Below are positions 43,692 to 52,711 of a stretch of 64,000 nt of DNA, piece by piece. The notes beneath the pieces were generated by a model. It made no database searches, was not told the DNA's origin, and worked only from the letters and a program-made list of their open reading frames with translations. How positions within the stretch are numbered: the stretch's first letter is position 1; each line of letters starts with the position of its first letter. Source of the DNA: Azospirillum oryzae. Its GTDB lineage: Bacteria; Pseudomonadota; Alphaproteobacteria; Azospirillales; Azospirillaceae. The stretch spans positions 1,286,501 through 1,350,500 of the forward strand of contig NZ_FXAK01000007.1 in the NCBI RefSeq assembly GCF_900177515.1. The letters run 5' to 3'. The position numbers and the translations under genes were made by a program.

Positions 43692-45086
43692 ATGGAAACC
43701 TTGTCGGCCCTTCTCTACCTCATCGCCTCCATCTGCTTCATCATGGCGCTGCGCGGTCTGTCCAGCCCGGAGACCTCGCGCCAGGGCAACATCTACGGCA
43801 TGGTCGGCATGACCATCGCCATCCTGACCACGCTGGCCTCGCCCATCGTCCAGTCCTATTGGATGATCGTGCTGGGCATCGCCATCGGCGGCGCCATCGG
43901 CTATGTGGTCGCCAAGAAGATCGAAATGACGGCGCTGCCGCAGCTGGTCGCCGCCTTCCACTCGCTGGTCGGTCTCGCCGCCGTCTTCGTGGCGCTCGCC
44001 GCCTTCTATTCGCCGGCGGCCTACGGCATCGGCCTGCCGGGCGCCATCGCCAAGGGCTCGCTGGTCGAGATGGCGCTGGGCACCGCCATCGGCGCCATCA
44101 CCTTCACCGGCTCGCTGGTCGCCTTTGCCAAGCTGCAGGGGCTGGTCACCGGCAAGCCGCTGGTGTTCCCGATGCAGCATCCGCTGAACGCGGCGTTGGG
44201 CGTGCTGACCGTCATCCTGATCATCTGGCTGGTGCAGTCGAACTCGTCGGCCGCGATGTGGCTGATCGTGCTGGTGGCGCTGGCTCTCGGCTTCCTGCTG
44301 ATCCTGCCGATCGGCGGCGCCGACATGCCGGTGGTGATCTCGATGCTGAACAGCTATTCGGGCTGGGCGGCCTGCGGCATCGGCTTCACCCTGCAGAACA
44401 ACCTGCTGATCATCACCGGTGCGCTGGTGGGATCCTCGGGCGCGATCCTGTCCTACATCATGTGCAAGGGCATGAACCGCTCGATCTTCAACGTCATCCT
44501 CGGCGGCTTCGGCGGCGAGAGTGCCGCGGCGGGCGGTCCTGCCAAGGGGCCGCAGGGTTCGGTCAAGGCCGGCTCGGCCGAGGATGCCGCCTACATCATG
44601 AAGAACGCCCAGTCGGTCATCATCGTCCCCGGCTATGGCATGGCGGTTGCCCAGGCCCAGCATGCCCTGCGTGAGATGGCCGACGTGCTGAAGCACGAGG
44701 GCGTCGACGTGAAGTATGCCATCCATCCGGTGGCGGGCCGCATGCCCGGTCACATGAACGTGCTGCTGGCCGAGGCCAACGTGCCGTACGACGAGGTGTT
44801 CGAACTGGAGGACATCAACCGCGACTTCGGCACTGCCGACGTGGCCTTCGTCATCGGCGCCAACGACGTCACCAACCCGGCCGCCAAGACCGATCCGGCC
44901 AGCCCGATCTATGGCATGCCGATCCTGGATGTGGAGAAGGCCAAGACGGTGTTCTTCATCAAGCGCGGCATGGCCGCCGGTTACGCCGGTGTGGAGAACG
45001 AGCTGTTCTTCCGCCCCAACACCATGATGCTGTTCGGCGACGCCAAGAAGGTCACCGAAGAGGTCGTCAAGGCGATGGAAGCCTGA
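43692..45086 (+). CDS. pntB: NAD(P)+ transhydrogenase subunit beta
   Basis: A 464-residue protein: about nine transmembrane helices (residues 1-260) and a soluble NADP-binding domain III (about 290-464). The latter has IVPGYGMAVAQAQHALREM, VKYAIHPVAGRMPGHMNVLLAEA split, and GANDVTNPAAKTDP. The complex uses the proton gradient to reduce NADP+ with NADH, supplying NADPH for biosynthesis. It follows pntAB after 4 bp. A strong terminator lies 25 bp after its stop, closing the operon. Confidence 0.96.
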   Translation: METLSALLYLIASICFIMALRGLSSPETSRQGNIYGMVGMTIAILTTLASPIVQSYWMIVLGIAIGGAIGYVVAKKIEMTALPQLVAAFHSLVGLAAVFVALAAFYSPAAYGIGLPGAIAKGSLVEMALGTAIGAITFTGSLVAFAKLQGLVTGKPLVFPMQHPLNAALGVLTVILIIWLVQSNSSAAMWLIVLVALALGFLLILPIGGADMPVVISMLNSYSGWAACGIGFTLQNNLLIITGALVGSSGAILSYIMCKGMNRSIFNVILGGFGGESAAAGGPAKGPQGSVKAGSAEDAAYIMKNAQSVIIVPGYGMAVAQAQHALREMADVLKHEGVDVKYAIHPVAGRMPGHMNVLLAEANVPYDEVFELEDINRDFGTADVAFVIGANDVTNPAAKTDPASPIYGMPILDVEKAKTVFFIKRGMAAGYAGVENELFFRPNTMMLFGDAKKVTEEVVKAMEA

Positions 45087-45111
45087 CCGTCATTCAAAGC
45101 GTTTGACCGGG

Positions 45112-45151
45112 ACGGGCGCGGGAGGCAAGGCTTCCCGCGCCCGTTTCTTTT
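45112..45151 (+). terminator. Intrinsic terminator of the pnt operon
   Basis: ACGGGCGCGGGA (45112-45123) pairs perfectly with TCCCGCGCCCGT (45133-45144), a 12-bp stem with a 9-base loop, followed by TTCTTTT. Confidence 0.9.
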
Positions 45152-45184
45152 GGGCCGAAAAACGACAAGAGAGGATGCCGAGCC

Positions 45185-45472
45185 ATGACCGCCTACATCA
45201 TCGCCGACGTGCGCGTGACCGACCCCGTCGCCTATGAGGTCTACAAGTCGCTGACCCCCGACGCGATCGCAAAGAACGGCGGACGCTTCATCAGCCGCGG
45301 CGGCGAGACGGCGGTGCTGGAGGGGGATTGGCAGCCCAACCGGATCGTCATCCTGGAGTTCCCGAACATGGCATCGGCCAAGGCCTTCTACGACAGCCCG
45401 GAATACCGCAAGGCGCGCGAGGCGCGTCGCAACGCCGCCGATTTCAAGATGATCGTGGTGGAAGGCCTGTAA
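45185..45472 (+). CDS. DUF1330 family protein
   Basis: A 95-residue protein in the dimeric alpha/beta-barrel superfamily. Motifs include YIIADVRVTDPVAYEVY, NGGRFISRGGETAVLEG and ILEFPNMASAKAFYDSPEY. Such proteins are cytosolic, and their function is mostly unknown; some are thought to bind or modify small aromatic or oxidised compounds. An AGAGAGGATG ribosome site stands before the ATG. It follows the pnt terminator, so it is likely transcribed on its own. Confidence 0.92.
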   Translation: MTAYIIADVRVTDPVAYEVYKSLTPDAIAKNGGRFISRGGETAVLEGDWQPNRIVILEFPNMASAKAFYDSPEYRKAREARRNAADFKMIVVEGL

Positions 45473-45614
45473 CGGACGGCCGGCGCCGTTACCGTCGGTT
45501 ACACAACAGCGTCCGCGGGACACACCGCCGCAACACGGCACCGCTATCGCTTTCCGGCACCGAGAGACGGCGGCATATCCCCGCCGTCCTCCCCACAGTG
45601 ACGGAAGTCAGGCC

Positions 45615-45743
45615 ATGGACGATGACGATCTCTGCGAACCGTTCGATTCGCACCTCACGCTCTGGACACGCATTGCGGTGGCGATCCTGTTGGTGGGGTT
45701 ATCACTCTGCGGTGTGTCGCTCTATCTGCTGACGGAGAGCTGA
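45615..45743 (+). CDS. 42-residue single-pass membrane peptide
   Basis: An open frame starting MDDDDLCEPFDSHLTLW, with an acidic N-terminus, one transmembrane helix (RIAVAILLVGLSLCGVSLYLL) and a short tail TES. The acidic head with a following helix is a frequent plan of short bacterial membrane proteins. GGAAG occurs about 10 bases before the ATG. The overlapping longer frames look non-coding (Arg-rich). Function unknown. Confidence 0.5.
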   Translation: MDDDDLCEPFDSHLTLWTRIAVAILLVGLSLCGVSLYLLTES

Positions 45744-45808
45744 GGCCGTACCGTCCGAGCCGCGCCGAACCCACAATTTCTGCGGCTTTCCGGCGGTCGC
45801 CGATGCGG

Positions 45809-45832
45809 TAACAACAAAATACTTTTGTGTTA
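45809..45832. promoter_or_regulatory. AT-rich palindrome upstream of the ABC importer
   Basis: ACAAAATACTTTTGT (45814-45828) is a perfect inverted repeat with a 3-base centre. Outer TAAC and GTTA extend it with one bulged base to 45809-45832. It stands about 100 bp before the substrate-binding protein gene, in a short AT-rich island. A regulator site is likely. Confidence 0.5.
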
Positions 45833-45926
45833 TATTGAATTCCCGTTTCCAGTTATGTGGAAATCGCTCTTCTCCATCCGCGCAATCGTGCTAAATAGCC
45901 TCGGAACCTTAGCCGAGGACGATCCG

Positions 45927-46955
45927 ATGCTCCGCCTGACCCGTCGCTCCACCCTTGCCGCCCTGATCGCCCTTGGCACGGCTGCCGCCGCCATGCCCGG
46001 CACCGTGCGCGCCGCCGATCCGGTGAAGCTGGAAATCGGCTACATCCCGATCCTCGCGGCATCGCCGCTGTTCATCGTCGATGGGCAGGGCTGGGCCAAG
46101 GATGCTGGGATCACGCTGAAGCTGACCCGCTTCGAATCCGGCCCACATGCCATCCAGGCGATGGCCGCCGGCCAGATCGACCTGCTCTATGCCGGCGTCG
46201 CGCCGGTCCTGGTCGCCCGCACCAAGGGCGCCGACATATCGGTCATCGCCAATTCGGCGGTGGAAGAGATGGTGGTCGCCGCGCGCGGTCCCTTCGCCAA
46301 GGCGGTGGGCGCCAACCCGACAGCGGAGTCCTTCAAGAAGTTCGCCGCCGACACCGGCCGGAAGCCGAAGATCGGCACCCAGCCGCCGGGCTCGGTCCCC
46401 GACACCGTGCTGAAGCATTGGCTGTTCAAGGTGGTGAAGGTCGATCCCGCCGATGTCGAGCTGGTGCCGATGGGCATCGAGAAGACGCAGCAGGCCCTGC
46501 TGGCCGGCGCGCTCGACGCCGCCACCATCCGCGAACCGACGGTGACCGTCACCCAGCAGATGGACCCGAATGTCGTGCTGGTCGCCACCGGCGCCCAGAT
46601 GTTCCCCGACCAGCCCGGAACCGTGGTGTCCGCCCGCGCGGAGGTGCTGAAGAAGAACCCCGACGCCATCAAGGCGCTGGTCAAGGCCCACATCCGCGCC
46701 GTCGACATGATCGCCAAGGACCCGGCCGCGTCGGCCAAGCTGGTGAACAACTATCTCGGCAAGGGCCTGATGGAGCCGGCGACGCTGGAAGCCGCCTTCA
46801 AGGGCCCCGGCTCCAAGTTCGTCGCCGATCCGCATTCGGTCGTGCCGGCGGTGGAAAAGATGATGGCCTTCACCAAGGAGATCGGTTCGGCCGGCGAGAC
46901 CATTCCGGTGGCCGAGGCCTTCGATTTCAGCTTCTACGACGCCGTCGCCAAGTAA
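45927..46955 (+). CDS. ABC transporter substrate-binding protein (SsuA/NrtA/TauA type)
   Basis: A 342-residue periplasmic binding protein. The signal peptide begins MLRLTRRSTLAALIALG with twin Arg and ends near VRAAD. The mature domain has GYIPILAASPLFIVDGQGWAKD split, FESGPHAIQAMAAGQIDLLYAG and AATIREPTVTV, the common folds of NMT1/THI5-like or sulfonate/nitrate binding proteins. Which ligand it binds (sulfonate, taurine, nitrate, or a pyrimidine) cannot be told from sequence. The ATG at 45927 fits the signal peptide. It is first in a complete three-gene ABC importer. Confidence 0.88.
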   Translation: MLRLTRRSTLAALIALGTAAAAMPGTVRAADPVKLEIGYIPILAASPLFIVDGQGWAKDAGITLKLTRFESGPHAIQAMAAGQIDLLYAGVAPVLVARTKGADISVIANSAVEEMVVAARGPFAKAVGANPTAESFKKFAADTGRKPKIGTQPPGSVPDTVLKHWLFKVVKVDPADVELVPMGIEKTQQALLAGALDAATIREPTVTVTQQMDPNVVLVATGAQMFPDQPGTVVSARAEVLKKNPDAIKALVKAHIRAVDMIAKDPAASAKLVNNYLGKGLMEPATLEAAFKGPGSKFVADPHSVVPAVEKMMAFTKEIGSAGETIPVAEAFDFSFYDAVAK

Positions 46956-46967
46956 GCCGGCCGACCG

Positions 46968-47738
46968 ATGCAGACCGACAAGCCGATGAAGTCCTATCAG
47001 AAAGTCGCCCTATCGGCGCTGGGCGTGCTCGTCTTCCTGCTGGCGTGGGAAGCGGTGGCGCGCAGCGGCGTCGTGCCGGCCCGACTGCTGCCGTCGCCGA
47101 GCGCGGTGCCCGCCGCCTTCCTGACCGAGTTCAAGAGCGGCACTTGGCAGGAGATGGTGCTGGCCAGCCTGTCGCACTATCTGGTCGGGCTGTCGCTGGG
47201 CACCTTCCTCGGCGTGTCGTTCGGCACGGCGGCGGCGCTGTGGGGCAAGTGGGACGCCTTCCAGGCCTGGGTCGTGCGCATGCTGCGCCCGATCCCGGCC
47301 ATCGCCTGGATCCCCTTCGCCATCATCTGGTTCGGCGTCAGCGAGGGGGCCGCGTCCTTCCTGATCTCGCTGACGGTGTTCTGGATCAACTATTACGCCA
47401 GCTACGCCGCGGTGCGCGGGGTGGACAAGGACCTGATCGAGCTTGGCCATGCCTTCGGGCAGGGCGGGCTGATCCCGCGCCTGTTCAAGATCATCCTGCC
47501 GGGCGCCCTGCCGGGCATCCTGTCGGGCATGCGCGCCGGGTTGGGGCAGGGCTGGATGACGGTGGTCGCGGCCGAGCTGTTCGGCATCTCCGGCCTCGGC
47601 ATGCGGATGATGGAGGCGTCGGGCCTGCTGGCCACCCACATCGTCGTGCTCTACATGGTCACCATCGCGCTGCTCTATGGCGTATCGGATTTCCTGTTCA
47701 TGCAAGTTCAGTCGCGGGTGCTCTCATGGCAGCGGTGA
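46968..47738 (+). CDS. ABC transporter permease (SsuC/TauC type)
   Basis: A 256-residue inner membrane protein with about six transmembrane helices. The cytoplasmic coupling EAA-loop is ELGHAFGQGGLIPRLFKIILPGALPGILSGMR split, with the conserved G at the middle; LRPIPAIAWIPFAIIWFG is typical of the nitrate/sulfonate/taurine subfamily. Start 12 bp after the binding protein; its end overlaps the ATPase gene by 13 bp, indicating translational coupling. Confidence 0.92.
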   Translation: MQTDKPMKSYQKVALSALGVLVFLLAWEAVARSGVVPARLLPSPSAVPAAFLTEFKSGTWQEMVLASLSHYLVGLSLGTFLGVSFGTAAALWGKWDAFQAWVVRMLRPIPAIAWIPFAIIWFGVSEGAASFLISLTVFWINYYASYAAVRGVDKDLIELGHAFGQGGLIPRLFKIILPGALPGILSGMRAGLGQGWMTVVAAELFGISGLGMRMMEASGLLATHIVVLYMVTIALLYGVSDFLFMQVQSRVLSWQR

Positions 47739-48493
47739 TCCTTTCCAAGACCGCCGCCACGTCGGTCATCGACCTCGAGGATGTGTCCATCGGCTACGGC
47801 AAGGACGCTCCGCCGGTGCTGGTCGACGTCAACCTGTCGGTCGAGCGCGGCAGCTTCGTCGCTATCGTCGGCCCGTCCGGCGTCGGCAAGTCGACGCTGC
47901 TGCGTGTCGTCGCTGGACTGCACGCCGCACGCAGCGGTGGCGTCACCATCCACCAGGACCAGCGCCCCGGCCACCGCCCGGTCGGGCTGGTGTTCCAGGA
48001 CTCCCGCCTGCTGCCCTGGCGTCGGGTGATCCGCAATGTGGAGTTCGGGCTGGAGGGACTGCCGGTCAGCCGCGACGAGCGGCGCCAGCGCGCCGAGGCC
48101 GCGCTGAAGCTGGTGCGGCTCGACGGCTATGCCCGCCGCTGGCCCTACGAACTGTCGGGCGGCCAGCGCCAGCGCATCGGCATCGCCCGCGCCATGGCGG
48201 TGGACCCGGACATCCTGCTGATGGACGAGCCGTTCGGCGCGCTCGACGCCATCACCCGCCACAATCTGCAGGACGAGCTTCGCCGCATCCATCAGGAAAC
48301 CGGCAAGACGGTGCTGTTCGTCACCCACGATCTGGAAGAGGCGGTGCATCTGGCCGACCGCATCATCGTGCTGGGCGGCACCCCGGCCCGCGTGGTGCGC
48401 GACGTGCGCAACAGCGCCGGCCGGGACGGCTCGGTGTTCCGCGATCAGGTGGAACAGCTGCGGTCGGAGATCGCGGACAATTACAGCATCTGA
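47726..48493 (+). CDS. ABC transporter ATP-binding protein (SsuB/TauB type)
   Basis: A 255-residue ATPase. Walker A is GPSGVGKST, the Q-loop VFQDSRLLPWR, the signature LSGGQRQRIGIARA, Walker B ILLMDEPFGALD and the switch His in FVTHDLEEA. The LLPWR form at the Q-loop is a hallmark of the sulfonate/nitrate/taurine family. ATG at 47726 inside the 3' end of the permease gene. It is convergent with threonine dehydratase, with only 11 bp between the stops. Confidence 0.95.
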   Translation: MAAVILSKTAATSVIDLEDVSIGYGKDAPPVLVDVNLSVERGSFVAIVGPSGVGKSTLLRVVAGLHAARSGGVTIHQDQRPGHRPVGLVFQDSRLLPWRRVIRNVEFGLEGLPVSRDERRQRAEAALKLVRLDGYARRWPYELSGGQRQRIGIARAMAVDPDILLMDEPFGALDAITRHNLQDELRRIHQETGKTVLFVTHDLEEAVHLADRIIVLGGTPARVVRDVRNSAGRDGSVFRDQVEQLRSEIADNYSI

Positions 48494-48504
48494 GGGGTGG
48501 GGCT

Positions 48505-49719
48505 TTACCCCACCTCCACCATCAGGTTCGTCGGATAGCCCGCATCCCTCATCCGGGTCATCAGCGCCTCGACATGGGTCTGGTTGCGGGTTTCCAGCAC
48601 CACGTCTACCTCGGCCATCTTCACCGGCACATTGTGGAACAGGCGCTGGTGGTGCACCTCGACGATGTTCGCCCCGGCCTCGCCCAGCAGGCGGGTGACG
48701 CGGGCCAGCGCGCCGGGGGCGTCGGTGATGCCGATGCGCAGGCGGACGATCCGCCCCTCATAGACCAGACCGCGCATCAGCACCTGCGCCATGATGCGGG
48801 AATCGATGTTGCCGCCGGACAGCACCATGCCGACCTTGCGGCCGCGGTAGCGCTCCGGCTCCTCCAGAATGGCGGCGAGCGCCGCGGCGCCGGCCCCTTC
48901 GGCGACCAGCTTCTGCACGGTGGCGAGGCGGTAGACCGCTTCCTCCAGCCGGGCCTCGCCCACCTCCACCACATCGTCGACCAAGGCGCGGATGATCGGC
49001 AGGGTCAGGGCGCCGGGGGCCTTCACCGCGATGCCCTCCGCCACCGTGGCGCCGCCGCAGGTGATCGGCTGTCCCGCCAGCGCCTGCCGCACGGCGGGAT
49101 AGAGGCTGCACTGCACGCCGACGATCTCCAGGTCCGGCCGCAGCGCCTTGGCCGCCGTCGCCATGCCGGCGATCAGCCCGCCGCCGCCGATCGGAATCAC
49201 CAGCACGTCGAGGTCGGGCACATCCTCCAGCAGTTCCAGCGCGGTGGTGCCCTGGCCGGCGGCGACCAGCGGGTCGTCGTAGGGGTGGACGAAGATCAGC
49301 CCGTCGCGCGCCGCCAGATCATGGGCGAAGGCGGCGGCCTCGCTCAGCGTCTCGCCATGCAGTTCGACGGTGGCGCCGAGATTCTCCGTCCGCTCCACCT
49401 TGGTGAAGGGAGTGAAGGCGGGCATGACGATGGTGGAGCGGATGCCCAGCCGCGTGGCGTGGCAGGCCACCGCCTGGGCATGGTTGCCGGCGGACATGGC
49501 GATGACGCCGGCTTGGCGCTCCGCCTCGCCCAGCGACAGCAGCTTGTTAAGCGCGCCGCGCTCCTTGAAGGAGCTGGTGGCGTGCTGGTTCTCCAGCTTC
49601 ACATGCAGCCGGCACCCCGCCATGTCCCCCAGGCGGGGCGCCGGAACCGTGGGCGTCCGGGGCAGGTGCCCCGCGATGCGCGCCGCCGCGGCGCGCACGT
49701 CCTCCAGAGTGATGGTCAT
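48505..49719 (-). CDS. Threonine ammonia-lyase (threonine dehydratase) with C-terminal ACT domain
   Basis: A 404-residue fold-type II PLP enzyme. PLP Lys is in the motif SSFKERGALNKL; SAGNHAQAVA binds the substrate, and IPIGGGGLIAG the phosphate. A C-terminal regulatory ACT domain follows (RLRIGITDAPGALARVTRLL). Product is 2-oxobutanoate from threonine, for isoleucine synthesis or catabolism. The single ACT domain and length fit the TdcB-with-ACT form common in alphaproteobacteria. ATG at 49719 overlaps the stop of the penicillin-acylase-like gene by 4 bp (ATGA), so expression is coupled to it. Confidence 0.93.
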   Translation of the reverse strand: MTITLEDVRAAAARIAGHLPRTPTVPAPRLGDMAGCRLHVKLENQHATSSFKERGALNKLLSLGEAERQAGVIAMSAGNHAQAVACHATRLGIRSTIVMPAFTPFTKVERTENLGATVELHGETLSEAAAFAHDLAARDGLIFVHPYDDPLVAAGQGTTALELLEDVPDLDVLVIPIGGGGLIAGMATAAKALRPDLEIVGVQCSLYPAVRQALAGQPITCGGATVAEGIAVKAPGALTLPIIRALVDDVVEVGEARLEEAVYRLATVQKLVAEGAGAAALAAILEEPERYRGRKVGMVLSGGNIDSRIMAQVLMRGLVYEGRIVRLRIGITDAPGALARVTRLLGEAGANIVEVHHQRLFHNVPVKMAEVDVVLETRNQTHVEALMTRMRDAGYPTNLMVEVG

Positions 49720-52574
49720 TTCTTGGCTGTCCCGGTGTTGCGTGGTGTGAGTGTCAGCACCTCCGCCCCTGCCGAGAGCAACGTGCCACGGTCGCCGGCC
49801 AGACGCAATGAGCCGCCGTCGCGCCACAGCCCGACCAGATCGCCCCAATGGCGGGACCAGATGTTGCCGGATTGCCCGGTGGCGATCACGAAGCGGGAAT
49901 TGTCCAGGTCGGCCAGATCATAGACCGCGCGGAACCCGGCGCCATGGACATGGCGGAAGGGGTTCGCCGGATCGCGGGTCGAGGTCGTCCCGCGGTTGAC
50001 GGTGAAGAAGCCGCCGTCGGTTTCCACCGACAGGTCGGCGGTGCCGCCGATCAGCGGCAGGCGGCTCAGCATCCGGTGGACCAGCGCCGCCTTGTGGTCG
50101 TCGCCCCAGCGCCAGCTTTTCGGGCTGGAGCCGTGACGCTCGGCAAGCATCGCAACCGAGGCCTCCAGCGACCGGCCGATCATGTCGGCGCAGCTTTCCT
50201 TCTGCGGCGTGGTGACGTCGTCGCACCACTCCGGCCGTTCGTCCAGGACATGGCGCAAGGCCTCCGGCCGCAGTTCCCAGTAGGACGCGAAATCGGGGCC
50301 GAGTTCGTCGGCGAACACCGCCCGCACCAGCTCGCGCATCCAGGCGGTGAAGATCAGCGGCTCCGGCCTGTTGCGGTCCATGCGGCCGTCCCAGCTGCGC
50401 AGAAGCGCCGCCGCGTCGCTGGCGAGGCCGGGCGGGGACGGGTATTTCAGCAGTTCGGGCAGGAAGTCGCGGGCCGGCAGCGAGACGATGTCCATCTGCT
50501 GGCGCGCAACATCCTCGACGGAAAAACGCCCGGTGCCCAGCATCTCGACGATGCGCTTGGCACGCGACGGATCGGGCCATTCGGTGGCGAGTCGATAGGG
50601 ATAGTCGTGCCCGACCACCGCGTTGTTGGCGTTGACGAACTGCCCCGACGGCGGGTTCACCGACTGCGGCAGGGCGTAGTAGGGCAGAAAGCCGGTCCAG
50701 TCATACTCGCCGGTCCAGCCGGGAACCGGCACGCGCCCATCGCCCTTGCGGCGGATCGGCACCCGGCCGGCGGAGATGAAGCCGACGGTGCCGCCCACAT
50801 CCGCATAGACGATGTTCTGTTGCGGGGCGACATGCAGGCGCAGCGCCTCGCGGGCCGCCTCCGCCGTTTCCGCATGGTTCAGGCGGTAGAGCGCCTCCGC
50901 GCTGGTGTCGTCGTCGGCAAGGCCGGGGAAGGACAGAGACAGCACCGGGCCGGGCGCAGTGCCGGCGGGCGCAGCATCGAGGTCGGAGATGACCGGACCA
51001 TGGCGCGTGCTGCGCACGGTCAGCGTCTGCGACTGCTCGCCGGCGATGGCGATGGTCTCGGCGTGCGTCTCGAAGGGCTGGCTGCCGTCGGGGGTCAGGT
51101 AGCGGGCGGGATCCTGCGGATCCGGCTTCTCGACGAACAGATCCTGGGTGTCGCTGTGGGTGGTGGTGAAGCCCCAGGCGACCTTGCCGTTGTGGCCGAG
51201 GATGGTCAGCGGCACGCCCGGCACGGTGGCGCCGGTGACGGTGAGGTCGGGCGTCACGATGCGGGTGAGATACCAGAGGATCGGCGCTTCCAGCCCGAGA
51301 TGCGGGTCGTTGGCGAGGATCGGCTTGCCGGTGGTGGTGCGGGCGCCGGTCAGGACCCATTCGTTTGACGCAGTGTCGAAACCCATTTGCGGCAGGGCCG
51401 CCAGGGTGCGGCGCACCGTCTCCCGCAAATCCATGCCGCGAAGGTCGGTCGCCAGCGTGGTGGGCGCGCCGGGGGCGTCGGGCGGGAACAGGTCGTCGAC
51501 CTGGGTCGGCGACAGCCGTTCCAGCACGCGGGAGCGGAACAGCTCGTCACGATAGTTGGCGGACAGTTGCAGCGCCATCAGCTTGGCCCACACCAGACTG
51601 TCGGCGACCGTCCAGGGCTCCGGCGTGTGGCGCAGAAGCTGGAATTCGACCGGCAGCGCCTCCGACCGCGTGGCGAGATAGGCGTTCACGCCCTCGGCAT
51701 AGGCCTCGAAGGCGGTGCGGGCCTCCGGCGACAGGGTGGCTTCCATCGCCTCTGCCGAGCGGCGGACGCCGAGCGTGCGCATCAACCGGTCGGTGCGGAG
51801 CGCGAAGTCGCCGTATTTGATGCCGATCAGCTCGGCCAGCCGGCCGGCGCCGGCGCGGCGCATCGTCTCCATCTGCCACAGCCGGTCCTGGGCGTGGGCA
51901 TAGCCCAGCGCGCGGTAGGCGTCGCGCTCCGTCGCCGCGAAGATATGGACCACACCTTGGCGGTCGCGGACGATCTCCGCCGGGGCGCCGCTGCCGGGGA
52001 TGGCTATGGTGCCGCTGGTCTGCGGCTGCTGCGCCCGCATCCACCAATAGGCGCCGAACAGCGTCACCGGGGGCAGCAGGACCAGCACGCCCGCGACGAC
52101 CGCCACCTTGCCCCAGCGTCCGCGCGGCAGGCGCAACCGCGGGCGTCCCGGCGGTCGGCCGGAAGGCGCGGTTTGGGGTGGATACTGCGGTGGTGGGGCG
52201 TAGGGAGGAACCGCTTGCGGCGGCTGCACGCCATAGGGCGGCGCCGGCTGCTGCGGATAGGGATAGGGCTGGCCGGGCGGTTGCGCACCCATTGGAGGGG
52301 GCGCGGGGAGATGGGTGCCCGGCGGGTAGGCGTTGGGCGGGAACCCGTCAGGCGGATAGACCGGCTGCTGCGGAGGCTGCGGATAAGGCGCGCCGGGATA
52401 GGGGGCGCCAGGGTACTGGACCGGCTGTTGCTGCGGAGGGACCGGGTAGCCGTCATAAGGAGGTGCGGCGGGCGGTGCCGCAGGAGGGGCAGGGCGGGAC
52501 AGCGCACGCGCCAGGGCGGCACGGAGATGGAAAGCGCAGGTCTCACCGGCGCGGATCAAGGAACGGCGCAGCAT
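49716..52574 (-). CDS. Penicillin acylase family protein, membrane-anchored, with Pro/Tyr-rich N-terminus
   Basis: A 952-residue Ntn-hydrolase. Residues 28-140 are extremely rich in Pro, Gln, Tyr and Gly (repeats like APYPG, YPPQ), then one transmembrane helix at about 157-178 (KVAVVAGVLVLLPPVTLFGAYW). The extracytoplasmic part has the alpha chain with RDRQGVVHIFA and ALGYAHAQDRLWQME, and the predicted autoprocessing nucleophile Ser403 in DTASNEWVL, followed by GKPILANDPHLGL. Such enzymes cut amide-linked acyl chains, including acyl-homoserine lactones in some cases. A cytoplasmic proline-rich arm is unusual. The ATG at 52574 comes just after an in-frame GTG. Confidence 0.88.
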   Translation of the reverse strand: MLRRSLIRAGETCAFHLRAALARALSRPAPPAAPPAAPPYDGYPVPPQQQPVQYPGAPYPGAPYPQPPQQPVYPPDGFPPNAYPPGTHLPAPPPMGAQPPGQPYPYPQQPAPPYGVQPPQAVPPYAPPPQYPPQTAPSGRPPGRPRLRLPRGRWGKVAVVAGVLVLLPPVTLFGAYWWMRAQQPQTSGTIAIPGSGAPAEIVRDRQGVVHIFAATERDAYRALGYAHAQDRLWQMETMRRAGAGRLAELIGIKYGDFALRTDRLMRTLGVRRSAEAMEATLSPEARTAFEAYAEGVNAYLATRSEALPVEFQLLRHTPEPWTVADSLVWAKLMALQLSANYRDELFRSRVLERLSPTQVDDLFPPDAPGAPTTLATDLRGMDLRETVRRTLAALPQMGFDTASNEWVLTGARTTTGKPILANDPHLGLEAPILWYLTRIVTPDLTVTGATVPGVPLTILGHNGKVAWGFTTTHSDTQDLFVEKPDPQDPARYLTPDGSQPFETHAETIAIAGEQSQTLTVRSTRHGPVISDLDAAPAGTAPGPVLSLSFPGLADDDTSAEALYRLNHAETAEAAREALRLHVAPQQNIVYADVGGTVGFISAGRVPIRRKGDGRVPVPGWTGEYDWTGFLPYYALPQSVNPPSGQFVNANNAVVGHDYPYRLATEWPDPSRAKRIVEMLGTGRFSVEDVARQQMDIVSLPARDFLPELLKYPSPPGLASDAAALLRSWDGRMDRNRPEPLIFTAWMRELVRAVFADELGPDFASYWELRPEALRHVLDERPEWCDDVTTPQKESCADMIGRSLEASVAMLAERHGSSPKSWRWGDDHKAALVHRMLSRLPLIGGTADLSVETDGGFFTVNRGTTSTRDPANPFRHVHGAGFRAVYDLADLDNSRFVIATGQSGNIWSRHWGDLVGLWRDGGSLRLAGDRGTLLSAGAEVLTLTPRNTGTAKK

Positions 52575-52711
52575 CACGGTCCGTGAGAGAAATGGGGCGG
52601 CGACGGGCGGGGGCCGCCGGGGGGCTCGTTCGGGTGGCGGATGCTAGTCCCCCTGCCGCCGGCCCGTCCAGGGTTGCTTCGGTGGAGTCGGGTGGTTTTT
52701 CGTCGCCCGGC

